A stretch of DNA of 64,000 bases from Lunularia cruciata (lineage: Eukaryota; Streptophyta; Marchantiopsida; Lunulariales; Lunulariaceae): assembly GCA_948567375.1 (NCBI GenBank), contig OX419758.1:56735001-56799000 (forward strand). Direction: 5' to 3'. Below are positions 52,891 through 64,000 of this stretch, piece after piece; position 1 is the first letter of the stretch, and each line of letters opens with the position of its first letter. The notes beneath the pieces are model-generated. The model was not told the origin of the DNA, did not search any database, and saw nothing but the letters and a program-made list of their open reading frames with translations. A program made the translations under genes and the position numbers.

Positions 52891-55737
52891 AGCTTTTGCT
52901 AGAGAGTCTACTTCCATTCTACCTTGTGCTTGGATTTGCTTAGCATAGATTTCTTATTGCTAAGTAACTTCCTATTTGATGCTAGCAAGGTTGGAATTCA
53001 AACCTTGTAGAACCTCTTAGTTCTCCTTCCATCATATCTCTTCTTGTTAATACTTTTCCAAGGTATGTTCCTTCTTGTTGGAACATTTCTTCTTAGTTTT
53101 GCCTCTTCTTTGACTTTTGCTAGCTCATTATGAAGACAAGCTTTCTCCTTAGCACCCTTTTTCACAATTTAGTAGAGGTTTCTTACAAGCATGCCTGGAT
53201 CCATAATAATATTTTCAAGCTCTTGGTAGAAGGGTAGGACTTCCTCTAAGGCCTCCATTGCCAATAGCACCATTGTTAGCATGTATAGTATCATCAACCA
53301 AGTAAGTGAGTTGCACACTGAGTTTGAGGCAACATAGGATTTCCTTTGTATTGGTCTCATTTGTGCTTCATTCATTACATGTTGGTCATTTGTTTGTATG
53401 TTTTTCATGACAATCATTCCTTGCTTTTCCATGGCATGTGACTACATCATCAGTCCCATTAGTGTGGTCCTTGTTGTCAAATAGCCAACTTCCTATAGAG
53501 TTCTCTATCTTCATTTTGAGGACATTGGCCTAGGTGAGTTGTTTAGTACTTGGATGATCTTCTTCCTAATCGGATCTTGATCATTTGGTAGTGCTTGATT
53601 GTCTTGATTTGTTCTAGATGACTCAACTTGGTTATTGGGCACTCCTAAAATAAGATTGATGAAGGTAAGTACACCTTTGTGTCTTCTTGAGCTTGGAAAT
53701 AGGGATTCCCTTTTCTTCTTCCATTGTCTTCTTTCCTATGGATGAAGATAACTCCATGTCAACATCACCGCTTGATGTTAAGAATGATTGTGCTTTGTTA
53801 TTAGAATCCCCAATATCCATATTTTTATCAAGTATGAATGACAAGATTTGCAATATCTACCAAATTTGCCTTCCTTTGGTGACTACCTATTTGTGATGCA
53901 AATTGACTATCTTTGCTTATTGTGTCATCATTCCCTTTTTATCAAGGCATCTTTGCTTCTACTTCAAATAGATGACTCCTCAGCCATTTGGACATTTTGG
54001 ATTTGTTTCCTTGAGTCTTGGACCTTGGATCACACTTCTAGCATCTTCTTATGAGAATGATTTGTATTCTAGGACTCCTTGATAAATAGAAACTCCTATA
54101 TATAAGCATACTCCTTGTTGCTTCATAATATTTTGTGATTTCCTTTGGTAGGTTTGTGTGTTTATTGAAATACACTAGATGGTGGAAGTGGCCAAGTTAT
54201 TTTACCTTTTCTTCTTTAGTAAGAAGGTACATTCCTATGTAAAAATGCAAAATGAATATACTCTTAGCAACTCATCATCACAACAACTCCTTTGGTCATA
54301 TCTTCCAATATTTACTAACACATTCTCAAAAAATTCATGCCTATCATGAAGGTTTCCTTTGTGTAGAGTTAGAAGAAAATAGCTTGATAAAGGTTTATGT
54401 AGGCTTCTCATTTTGACCTAAAAATTTTCATAAACTTTTTGGAGAGGACTTGTTGGGTAGGATATTTGAGGGTGTCTATTTGGTATCCATTAGTTGACTT
54501 CTTGTCAACAAATGAATTCTCAATTTTATGACTTCTTGTCAACAAATGAATTCTCAATTTTAGCTTTAAGGCTCTCTCCAAGACAACCTTGTAGAGTTTC
54601 CATGTAAATTTGTCCAAAGAGCAAGCACTTGTATCCCAACACTCATTGCCAATGGTCTTTTATCCACAAAATAGGATTTCTTCTCAAGCCATTCTTTCTC
54701 ACTCATATGAGTGTTATCATGGATCTCTTCAAGTAGGGATATGTATGATAGACTCCAATCCTATAGCAAGAACTCTAGATTTTTACTTATGTAAACCAAT
54801 TGGCAATACAAGGCCCACTAAAAATGTTTAAGAGGTTTGCTAACAATCTTTACTAGTATTCCTTGTCTTGCCTTGTCCCTCATCTCCATGGTAAGTTCTA
54901 CTATTGATAAATATTCTAGTCCAAAAATCTACCTTGTTCACAACATCTTCTTGCACACATTCTTGAGGTATTTCAATTTTGCTAATATTAGCATATCTTT
55001 TCAAAAGTAGGGATAAATTCTTGCAAGACTAAACTTTGAGAAAGTGAAAGTGGAAAAGTAAAAGTTATTTCTTCACAAGATAGGGATACCATTTTATAGT
55101 TTTGTCAAATTGGTCCATCCTTCAGCTGTTGTAGTGGTTGGTAAAGGGTTGCAATTGCATCCAAAATGCATGTCACTTGGCGCCAAACACTAAATGGTCA
55201 GAAATCTGTTCTTTGGTAGTGCCTTCATGTGAGGCACATGAATTTTGGCGGTGCATCATCTACAGGTGAAACATCATAATGATAGAACGTTGTGATACCA
55301 AATTTGGCATCTTTGTATTCTTCAAGCCTTGTTTGTATTTTTGATGTTTGTAAGGATAGAGGACTGCCAATTAATCCTAATCACAATACACATTCTTGCT
55401 CCTTGTTCTACTTGAAGGTTGTGGATAATGTACAAAGAAATGACATGACTGCATAGGAGCATATCTAGACTTCATCTTGTCTTCCTTATTTTGTGAGGGA
55501 TTTGTTTATTGACTAGTGACTTTTGGTCATCTTCATTACCAACTTGCTTCACCACTCAATATTTGTTATAATAACTAACAAAAAAAGATTTACTCAAGTG
55601 AGGCAAAGTTGTGCTACAAAAAACTTCTTTTGTCTTGGACTCACTCTTCTTCATTGTACTCTTTGAAAGATTACTCTTCAAAGTGAACTTCAGACTTTGG
55701 GCCTTTAGAATTTATAGCAAAATATCTTTGTACCACA
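52891..55737 (-). pseudogene. Diverged ORF2-like region in a possible family C-type LTR
   Basis: On the minus strand a possible LTR start (TGTGGTACAAAG) ends at 55737. Below it, around 54400-54540, NSFVDKKSTNGYQIDT and YINLYQAIFF align with NSFFAPRTNNGYKVDT and YVTMNQAVFF of ORF2 copy ii. Lower still, 53169-53432 (minus) is open for 87 codons (MRPIQRKSYVASNS, MEALEEVLPFYQELENIIM) and leads into a charged helix (AKEKACLHNELAKVKEEAKL). The overall plan (N-terminal domain, then charged helices) is that of ORF2, but only the first block aligns. No LTR 3' end or target duplication was found. A perfect 34-bp-period duplication lies at 54496-54562. Confidence 0.45.
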
Positions 55738-55939
55738 ATTATTTTGGCTTAATTCCCAATCTTCCAAAGACAAAGATACTTTTGGGCTAACCATACTTCT
55801 TTGCCATGAAGGAACTCAAAATGAAGGTTTATCTTCCCAAATACATTAAAAACTCCCATACTTAAAGTAGAAAGAAAATGAAAAGAAAAAAAAAGAAATT
55901 TTGAAAATTCTAAGCAACACATATGTAATATATCCTACA

Positions 55940-56418
55940 AGGTGTGATTTTTCTTGTTCTATTTTTACCCATTAATATAAGGATGATAGGTTGAAGAAAA
56001 TGCACTCTTAGTGCTAAGTAATTTGAAAAGTGTTTGTTAAAATTTACCAATGAATCAAGGATCACAATCCAAGATAAGAACCCTTGGTATCCTATTATGT
56101 TTGAAGAAAATTCAAAGTAAATTTTAGCCAACATTGGAGCATCTATTGTATCTATGATGTGCACCAAGTGAATTTGCTTGTTGAGCTTATCAAAAACATC
56201 CCAATTATATATGGACAGGGTCCACCATCTACAAGGATCTGATGAGGTCCAAGGTCACATGTTCCTATCAAATAGATAGATTGGTAGTGTTTGAAGTAGT
56301 CTACTTGGTTTTTGATTGCTTATCTTGTTGAGTTGGTAGCTCTCTTAAGATTAAGATAACTTGTGAACCTCTCATGCCATGCTCAACCACCACTATTGAT
56401 GTTGTAGGTACTAGATGT
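55940..56418 (-). pseudogene. Integrase core of family E, minus strand
   Basis: The minus strand reads WEHVTLDLIRSL (around 56270-56300) with the first catalytic Asp, then, after shifts, IPRVLILDCDP (second Asp, 56040-56075) and FKLLSTKSAFSSTYHP (55975-56025). This matches the integrase core of gypsy elements of the chromovirus type and differs clearly from the family C integrase (KWGIDFVCPI type). The zinc domain would lie upstream, where the giant LTR is inserted at 56424. The catalytic Glu region is unreadable after YHP. Confidence 0.72.
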
Positions 56419-57056
56419 CTTGTTGTGACAACTCAACAAGTATCACTTTTGTGGTAAGTTCATTCCCATAAAGATACAAGTCAGAAATGGTCAAATACAA
56501 AGTAGAACAGTAACACTTAGTTTTTCTTGGTTGTGTCTTTAATCTCTTGGGTAGAAACCACACCCAGAAGAGAGTAAAAAGCACTGACTTGCAATCTCAT
56601 CACAAAATATCACTTTTATAATCACAACTCCATCAAATCTTTCCAAACAATCTTGATTGTGATGATTCAGATTTTCTCAAAAAAGGCTATTTCACTACAA
56701 AATAATCTCTCCTCAAAATTACGTTCCACCCCTCCACTTCCTTGATCAAAATTTCTTTGCATCTGCCCCGCACTATGCTCATTAATTGCAAAATACTACC
56801 AACACTACAATTCCTCTCAGACTTGTCAAGTCATTAATTTGATTACACTTCACTCAAAATCAAACCCACAAAATGAAGATCAGCATTGTGGAATCCAACA
56901 TCCAACAAGCATATTGACTTGCATTTTGAAATTATTCCAACACTCATAGGATTGATACTCAGAATTAAGTTGAAATGACGAGCATTGAGTTACAGCTTTT
57001 CACTTTATCAACTTCAAAAATATAAATACTGAACAACATAACACTACAAATGCCTC

Positions 57057-57066
57057 CTTTGAATAG
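57057..57066 (-). promoter_or_regulatory. TATA-like box of giant LTR copy iv
   Basis: TATTCAAAGG on the minus strand, in the block CTATTCAAAGGAGGCATTTG that matches the box at 35676 except for one base. It lies about 100 bp downstream of the ORF2 stop. Confidence 0.55.
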
Positions 57067-57163
57067 GTTGAGCTCCTTGATAATTATCTAACTAATATAT
57101 TGTTCACTAACAATCTCTAGATCCAAAATGGCAACCCACTCTTCATATCTGTCAATTCAAATC

Positions 57164-59552
57164 TCAAATTGGTTGTGAATCCAATTTGATGTCTACTTCT
57201 TCCTCCTCTACTAAACCCGATGTAACTTTGTTCACTTCATGTACTTTGGATCTAATAACTTCTACACATTTTGCTATTCCTCTAATCTCCTTAGTTGAAA
57301 TCTAACTGCAATTGAACTCATGGGCATTCTATCTATCTTCTTATCTTCCGATCCACTCCTCTCAGATATCTCAAACAACTCATCCAAAGTAACTTTCACG
57401 CCTATATCTCTTACTTTGGCTTGGGTTCCTAACTTCCCACTACTTTGAATCTGTTCTAACTCAGATTTCACTAATTCTAAACTGAGGCAAACATTATCTC
57501 CTACTTCACCAACTTTCCTATCTACTCCTTCTTTGAGGTGAATCAAAAGATTATTTAGATCCATCTCCTTTGACTTTCTCTTCTTTGTCTCTTGCACTAA
57601 CTCGTGTACTCTTGCACTAACTCTTGCACTTACAGCTTTAACTCGTGTAGACATACTTTTTTTTTTATCTTTACCTTGGCTTCTACTCTCAACATTGTAC
57701 TGATTTTCTTTATTACTCCTCCTACTTGCTTTGATGTTTGATCTTGAGCTCTCTCCACCTACAACTCTTCACAATACAATATTACGGCATCCTCAAACTC
57801 AGCCTTTAATGCTTCCTTCTCCTCCACATATCTAGGAAGTTGGGCTTCTACATTGATTATTAGTCCTCACTAGCACTCTGCTTCTCTATTTCTCCTTGCT
57901 TGCTCTCTCTACCAGGCTTCATCCTTTTGCGTTGCAATCACCTTCAAGCTCTCCATCTCTTGCTCCATCACCATAGCAATTGCCTTTGAATGTATGACCT
58001 CAATGTGTGCTTCATCAAATTCTCCCTTCATCTTCTCCAAAGTTATCTTTTGCTTCCTCAATTTCTCATCCTTCACTTTCATCTCAACTCCTTGCTTCTT
58101 GAAAGACTCATGCAAGTTTGCAAATCTCTTCTCTCTTAGGACTTTGTCAATTTGAAGCTCCTCTGCATGCTTCTCTCCTTCAATTAGCTTCTCCCTTAAC
58201 TAAGTGATCTCTTCCTTCAAATACTTTACCACTTTGCAGTTCATCCTTTACTTTTGGATGATCTCTCCTTAGCTCTACCTTTGTCTTCTTCAACATCATC
58301 AACAAGGAACACAAAAATTTAGACAGGTATGCAACTTCAATACACTCTTCTTCTTTTGAAGTGTCTTTGTATTTATTCACAACTTGCATTGATGCTTCTT
58401 CCATTGGTGCCTTACTCCAAAGTCTCAATCTTCTCACCTTTAGAGTCATCTCCTCCAAGCTGACATCTTCATCTTCCATGCTTTGTGCTTTACTCGGACT
58501 TGCAACTTTGGTGTGCTTAGACTTCTTTGTTCTTGTTCCTTGAGGAATGACCAACCTCGGCTCTTCAGCTCTTTGCTCTTTGATTTCCACCACAAGCAAC
58601 TCTAGACATGGCATATCACCTCCTTCCATGCAATCGATTGCTTCATGGAGCTCTTGATCCTCCTCTGCAACCACTTCTTCCTCCAGATGTTGCACCTTGA
58701 GTTCTCCATCACTTCCACTGCTCAATTCACCACTCTTTAGGGTGAGTTCTGTCTCTTCTTTATTTGTTGAGTCCTCTAACTTCACCTTAGCTTCTCCTTC
58801 CAATTCTTCTGCCAATTATGGCTCCCTCATAATGACTTCATGCCTTGGCACCAACCTTCTTGTCTTTTTTGGCTTTGCTAGTGACACCATCTCCTTGGGA
58901 CAACTTTGCTTCTTTGCCCTTGGAACCTTTGGCTGCATTCTCATATACTGGCCCATCTTAGCAAAGTGTTCATTGCTCCATCGGAATTGGAGAATGTACT
59001 ATTGCTCTTCTTCATTCGTTTCTCTTCTCAAGTGTGGATGAAAGTGTAAGACCATCTTCTTCCTCTCCTTTGCCTTTAGCAAGTTCAGCCCAAGGTAGAA
59101 ATGCACTGCAAATGGCTCTAGATAATGTGGCAGCAATTGATCACTCCAATTCTAGACCACCTACCTAGTTTGTTGGTGAAAACACTTTGCTTAATTCATC
59201 GGTGCTCCTGCAAACATCTGGTGTAAAAACACCACTTGGTGCTTCATCATGTACATGGTCTGATCTGGCTTGAAGAGTGCCATCATCACCCTAACAATAC
59301 TTCACCTTATTGGGTCTTGGTAGGTATTGACCTTATACCCATTCTTTGTAAACTGAGTTGTAAAGGAATTTTAGCATTCACTCAATCTCTTTTGCAAACT
59401 CTCCCTTCCTGAGGAATGTCACTTTGGTTTCCTCACCAACCTCTCTCCCCAGGATACAATCTCCAATCCAACTCTATCCATTAAGCCAAATTGCCTCTCT
59501 TTTCTTCTTCCTCTAGTCCTTCCTCACAATCACTCATAATTACTTTCACCAT
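57164..59552 (-). pseudogene. ORF2 copy iv, best LTR-encoded coiled-coil protein
   Basis: Function unknown. ATG at 59550-59552 in GGTTTCATGG; stop TGA at 57164-57166; 2389 bp, about 795 codons with a few shifts. The first 190 codons hold the unrecognised N-terminal domain (NGYKVNTYQDPI; MFAGAPMN; PFAVHFYLGLNLL; YILQFRWSNEHFAK). Next come Lys-rich spacers, then an open block 58180-58815 that is acidic (Glu/Asp-rich) with AIDCMEGGDMPCLELL (58608-58656), then KTKVELRRDHPKVKDEL, two open helical blocks (57909-58115, 57274-57654; EKMKGEFDEAHIEVIHSKAI; VHELVQETKKRKSKEMD) typical of coiled coils, and the C-terminal VEEEEVDIKLDSQPI. No signal peptide or membrane segment is visible, so an envelope role is unlikely. 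Confidence 0.78.
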
Positions 59553-60275
59553 GAAACCTAGAAAACTCAAATTCCAATTCCAAGCCAAAAAAGTGATTCA
59601 AAGTCTACTCAAAATTTCAATCCTTGTTAGTATATCTATCCTCTGAATCATAGGATTTCTCATTGCAAGTGAGGGACTCTTCTTCTCATCCCTCATTGGC
59701 ATTGTGTGATCTCTCATTCTTGGTAGCTGTAAGATAATTCTACTATCTATTGGACACAAGATCCTAACTCCCTCAGGATTGTTAAACATCAAACTCTTGG
59801 ATGGCTTTGCAACAAGCACTCCTTTGGGTCAGCTACTTAGTGGCTTAGGATACTTGTGTGACATTTTGAAATACCCTTGACAAAGTGTCATTTTTATAGT
59901 TCTTTGTTGTGCAGTCATTCCTCTACCACTCTTCATTGATAATCACACAATTTGAATGAGTTCCTCTTGGCATTGTCATTTTAGCCGCTTGTGCCTTAGC
60001 GGTTTTCTTGCTTGTACTTTCTTGGTTGATAAACCCAAAGGAAATTTTTTACATTGTCTTCACATTGGGTTGATCACCCCGAGGCAAATTTTCCTTACTT
60101 TGGGTTCTCTATGACAAGTCCAATCTGAGTTCTTTCCTGACATGAAGTAAATTACTTTGGGTTCAACCCGAAGACACAATTGTCCTTCTTTTATCACCAT
60201 TTGGGTTCAATACAACTTTGATTGTACACTTCTTCAAAATATGACAAAACCAAAAAATGTGGGTACCACACTTGT

Positions 60276-60870
60276 CCACATCCATAGGACCAAAAATTAG
60301 TAAATCATGCACCTCCTAAAGTAGCACAAGTTTTAAATCCCCTATAGCTATAATGTTGATTTGGTTCTTACAAGATAGAAGACTACTTTTGAAGGAAAAG
60401 GTGTTTTACTACTTGTCATGTGTTGTGAGTAAATCTTGCACAAGATGAAAAAGGATCTCATTGTAAAACAATCTTGAACTCTATTGGGATATTTTAGTTT
60501 ATTGATATTATTGTACTTGCTATTGTGATGATAGATTTAGGAGAAGATCTTCAAATCAAGTTATTGTGATAATGCATTGTGAATAACATAGAATTTTTCT
60601 AAATTTTACTCAAGCTTGATATCAAACAATTATAGTTGCTCCTCCTACCAATTATGTTGAATTTTCATGTGCTACAAATGTAAGCTCTACAACAAGGGTT
60701 TGTGATTATACCTACGTATTATCACTTGTTCCTTAAGAGACCATGTCTCCATAGCTTTGTTGCATAAAACATTGCAAGTTTATATTGATCTTGAGCAAAA
60801 TATTTTCTTTCTATTGCATTTAGTAATTTAGATATAAAGGCAATAGAATTCAATCCATCTAGGAATTCCT
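60276..60870 (-). pseudogene. RNase H region of family E
   Basis: On the minus strand around 60735-60860 the frame gives LNAIERKYFAQDQYKL and AMFYATKLWRHGLL, equivalent to the LN-AERNYS-TE-E and LKKWRHYL blocks of gypsy RNase H, although EREAL is degraded. The stretch 60276-60700 upstream of the integrase is unreadable. It belongs to the same pol as 55940-56418, separated from it by the giant LTR. Confidence 0.6.
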
Positions 60871-60999
60871 ATTGTAGCACAATTCACACTACAAAATTAA
60901 CCACACAAGGTAGTTGAGTATCATATGGTGGGAAGATAGGTTGTGAAGACACTATATCCTTAATTTTCTTGGATGCTTCTTATTGTTTGGTTGTCCATT

Positions 61000-61900
61000 G
61001 CAAGCTTATTGTCTTCTCCAAGAGATCAATTAATGATGTGGCCACATGAGCATAATAATCAATGAACCATCAATAAAAACTCACAAATCTATTAAATCAC
61101 CAAGATTTTGCAACATCTTTAGGAATATCTCAACTGGTAATAGCTTTGATTTTCTCTTCTTTCATTTTGATCACTTCTTTTCAAACTTGATGGCCCAATA
61201 AGGTAACTTGCTTCTTTAAAATGACATGTTAAATTTCTTGCAAGTGGAATTCTATTTCCACAATTCTCTCAAGCTTCTTTCAAAACTTTATGGCAAAAGA
61301 AGGTAACTTGCTTCTTCTAAAAGCCAGACTTGAAATTTTTGTAATAGAATTTTTATTCATATAATCATCTTAAGACTTCTCATATGTGGTTCTCATGTTT
61401 TACCTCCAACTTATTGCGAATTAAAATGTCATGCAATTATACTAGTACATATTGATCCAATATAGCTCCTCTAACACATGATGCATTTGATTTGTGAAGA
61501 CTATTAGAGCACCAATGAGCCTCTATTTAAAAATACCCGTACGTTATACACATGGCAATCTTAAACACATTTCCCATCAATTGGATTATACTAAAAGCTA
61601 CTTTGAAGTTCAAATTAAATAGATACTATGCTCCACTTGTTGGATACAATAAGTTGTCAATCCAACTGCAATTTTTCACAATTTTTTTTATTAAGATCTG
61701 ATTATCAACACAAATCAAAGCACTTCATCCTTTTATGCTACAAATAGAACCAATGCTCTCCAAGGAGATGTGTTTTATTATATGAAATCCTGGTCCAACA
61801 ATTTGGTCAATGTTGTATGAAGTTTTTCCAACTCCTTTGGTGAGAGCCAATAGAGTGGTCTACCAATTGAAGTTCTACCTAAAAATAGTTTAATCTTGAA
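61000..61900 (-). pseudogene. Reverse transcriptase and linker of family E
   Basis: Order on the minus strand: LYWLSPKELEKLHTTLTKLL (61800-61860), the start of RT; YLFNLNFKVAFSII (61580-61630); LHDILIRNKLEVKHENHI (61385-61440), where the YLDD box has become LHD; NFKSGFQKKQVTFFCHKV (61285-61340); then DIPKDVAKSW, FIDYYAHVATSLIDLLEK (61005-61060), the RT-RNase H linker. A 100-bp segment is tandemly duplicated (AAGGTAACTTGCTT at 61200 and 61300). Numerous stops make it dead. Best compared with chromovirus-type gypsy pol; it may be pol of the family A lineage. Confidence 0.72.
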
Positions 61901-62309
61901 GGACATACTTTAAGCAAAAGTTAACCCTTTGGAAGATCATCAAGAATCACATCTAAAAAATCCTATATTTTAATTAACCACTTTTTTTAGACTTAAATCC
62001 TCATTAGATTCTCCTTGCTAAGTTTGATTTACACAACAAAAATAGGAATATTTCTCCTCAAAACTTATTCTATAACTACTTCTTTGACAAACCTTCTATC
62101 TTGAGATTAATTGTCTTAGGCATCTTCCTCAAAGGTGCTTATCAACCCAATTTATAAATTTTTTCTTAATGATACACTTTAATTTTTCATTGAGTTGTAA
62201 TACTATTAGCTAAAAAAATTATCTAGAATGAGAGGTTAGGTATTTTGGAAAGAAAGAAGATGAAATGGATCCTAACAAAGTATAATTTCAAGCACTTAAT
62301 TTCCCTTCC

Positions 62310-64000
62310 TAAACCCTTCCATATCAACCTTATATATATGTATCCAAAGTGAGCAAGTGAGAGCATACCTTACTAATCATTTTAGAGTAGAATTTATGGA
62401 CGTAGTAATAAATTTGCCAAACATTGTGATTTTATCTGTTGTGATATAAAATAAAAATCTATCATGTACTTATGCTAAAAATGATATTCAAGGACTTTGT
62501 GGTTCACAACTTTGGTGAGGAGTATTATCAATGAGTGATAGCCTGTAAGGTCCTTATGGTAGTCCCAATCATTTTTACTCCCTCTTGAGTAATCATATTA
62601 ACCCTTTATTGAAGTTAGAAATATCTATTCAAAGTCCATTGTGTGTATGAATCATGGAGCTATAACTGCATGATTTGATGCAAGGAATGTTGGGGATTTT
62701 GAATGAGTTCCAAGAGATCAAGATGATGGTGGATGCATTACAAAGCCAAGTGTATACATTTGGAAGTGATAATGTAATGCAAGTAGTAGGATTGTCCCAA
62801 AATCTAATGACAATGGCCAAAGTACCTACAAAATCACCCATGATGATGACACAAACTTTGGTCAACAATGAAGTTGGTCAAAAAAATAAGCCACATTGTT
62901 ATTATGGATGAAGAAGGCATGCAATATCAAGCTTTATAATGGAAAATTCTCCATGAGAGTAGTGGAGAATTTGATCTCAAGAATGAATCAATACTTTCAA
63001 TTATTCATTGTAGAGATCACCAATCATTCTATAAGCATGTTTGCATGTGGGTACTTGATTGATAAATCTCTCACTTGGTATAATTCTTGGGAACAAGTAG
63101 TGTTGGTAGAAGGAATGGAGATCACATGGACTGCAATGCAAGAAGGATTGTTGAAAATTTTCCAATTTGTGGATTTTGTGCAACTAGCTCAAACTTGGCA
63201 ATGAGAGTTGAAGCAAAGGAATAACATATGTAGAGGCATTTCTTGACCTTTAGGTCATAATAATGATATGAGCCCAATGGAAGCCCTTGAAAACTTCAAA
63301 TGGGAATTAAAAGAGAAAATTTGACAAGAGGTAATGGTAAAACATATGTACTTAGTTTTTTAAGCCATTGCATATGCTTAGAGAATAGTACATGCACTTG
63401 GACAAGGTGAGGTGGTAGTCTTAGCATAAAATCATTGAGCTAAAACACCACACTTTGGTAGACTAGTTTCTATAAAATTGGACAATATTTTTTTTTGAGA
63501 CTACGGAGCTCAAGTATTCCAACGAGAATGAGAACATGTCAAAGAAAGAGGAGATAGAGTCCAAGGAGAGAGGAAACTCAAGTAGAACAATAAAATTGTT
63601 ATAATTGTAGAAACTTTTGGTATAGCCATCAATTGTTGTGTTTGCTTCCTAGGGCACTTGGCCTCCATTTAGGTGACCTTTGAATAACCTTGAGGGACAA
63701 ATCAAAGATGAGGACACTAGAATCATGTCAGAAAATAAATATCACTAGTACATATACCTCATAACCTTATTGGCTCAAAAGAGAGGAGTAAAAGCAAGGA
63801 GAGGAAGAGACAAGTGCATGAATATTGAGGAAGACAACCGCACAATTAATTTTTGTAGATGGGAGTCCTAAAAGGAAATTAAATGAAATTATTGATAAAT
63901 CCTAGAGTAATAGATAATTTCTTGTCTCACTTTGTTGCAATAAGGTTGGATATGGAACTAGAGAAGGATGAGCATAAAGAAGTAGAGTTACCTAATGGTC
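62310..64000 (+). pseudogene. gag and start of protease of family A, second copy
   Basis: The plus strand repeats the family A gag found at 3600-5240 (minus). It includes an N-terminal block from about 62340, EYYQ near 62520, the open frame 62675-62911 (MMQGMLGILNEFQEIKMMVD) and 62896-63204 (ACGYLIDKSLTWYNSWEQ; FQFVDFVQLAQTW). A knuckle remnant CYNCRNFWYSHQLLC lies around 63600-63645, and protease-side sequence (DMELEKDEHKEVELPNG, 63951-64000) runs to the window edge. No LTR or primer site is present upstream; at about 62310 it abuts family E. Many stops are present. Confidence 0.75.

Larger units (their letters stand above)
56424..60270 (-). mobile_element. Giant solo LTR of family C with complete ORF2, TSD CTTGT
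   Basis: A 3847-bp LTR on the minus strand: starts TGTGGTACCCACATTTTTTG (at 60270) and ends TTGTCACA (at 56424). The 5-bp duplication CTTGT flanks it exactly (56419-56423 and 60271-60275). No gag, pol or primer site is inside. U3 (about 3.2 kb) contains ORF2; a TATA-like box at 57057-57066 and about 610 bp of R-U5 follow. The duplication proves that the ORF2-bearing block is an LTR unit. It splits the pol of family E. Confidence 0.93.

Noticed and set aside
55280-55310. Initiator-Met primer site on the minus strand at about 55292 (TGGTATCACAAC)
   Set aside because: Only eight bases match TGGTATCAGAGC, and no LTR terminus lies next to it.
57164-59552. ORF2 as a retroviral envelope-like gene
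   Set aside because: It lies downstream of integrase as env would, but no signal peptide, membrane helix or glycosylation-rich ectodomain is visible. It is a charged coiled-coil protein inside U3.
57164-59552. ORF2 as a captured host gene
   Set aside because: It recurs in five or six copies in the same place of the same LTR, including very old ones, and I recognise no host homologue. An ancient capture cannot be excluded, but nothing in the window shows it.

Overview
The window is plant nuclear DNA that consists almost entirely of old, nested retrotransposons. I found no intact cellular gene, no rRNA or tRNA gene, no CRISPR array and no bacterial operon. The base composition is AT-rich, every long reading frame belongs to a mobile element, and most elements carry stops and frameshifts. 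At least five LTR families and one unusual non-LTR (LINE) family are layered in one another. This fits a very large, slowly purged land-plant genome. A gymnosperm is my first guess and a fern or lycophyte is possible; the sequence alone does not decide.

Layout. 1-6.1 kb: a minus-strand Ty3/gypsy element (family A: LTR, initiator-Met primer site, gag, zinc knuckle, protease, start of RT) that carries a solo LTR of its own kind and is broken by a second element (family B). 6.1-13.1 kb and 16.6-17.3 kb: four copies of a LINE with a C2H2 finger, an RT and a C-terminal restriction-like endonuclease region (R2-like layout). The best copy, 7.9-12.5 kb, is flanked by a 14-bp direct repeat and interrupted by a family A solo LTR. 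13.1-16.6 and 18.0-22.4 kb: no recognisable gene. 22.4-45.35 kb: a head-to-tail array of family C Ty3/gypsy elements (integrase; LTR; gag-protease-RT-RNase H; LTR; gag-protease-RT-RNase H-integrase; LTR). 45.35-52.9 kb: a family D gypsy element inserted in the last family C LTR and itself interrupted by a short family C LTR. 52.9-62.2 kb: a minus-strand gypsy pol (family E) that carries a 3.85-kb family C solo LTR. 62.3-64 kb: a plus-strand family A gag and start of protease.

The most interesting item is family C. Its LTR is about 3.85 kb and contains a complete protein-coding region (here ORF2, about 790 codons, several frameshifts) in U3, upstream of the LTR promoter. The solo copy at 56,424-60,270 has a perfect 5-bp target duplication (CTTGT) on both sides, so ORF2 lies inside the LTR and not between pol and the LTR. 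A second full copy (31,468-36,351) is followed by a decayed tRNA-Asp primer site and, once two later insertions are subtracted, has nearly the same length (about 3.86 kb). ORF2 has a conserved N-terminal domain I do not recognise, a conserved acidic motif (IDCMEGGD-x-PCLEL) and a long charged coiled coil. I can trace it in five or six copies plus a remnant. The arrangement recalls retroviral genes read from U3 of the 3' LTR, such as MMTV sag. In an element, ORF2 would be transcribed at the 3' end of the genomic RNA and copied to both ends by reverse transcription. In a solo LTR it lies upstream of the promoter and should be silent.
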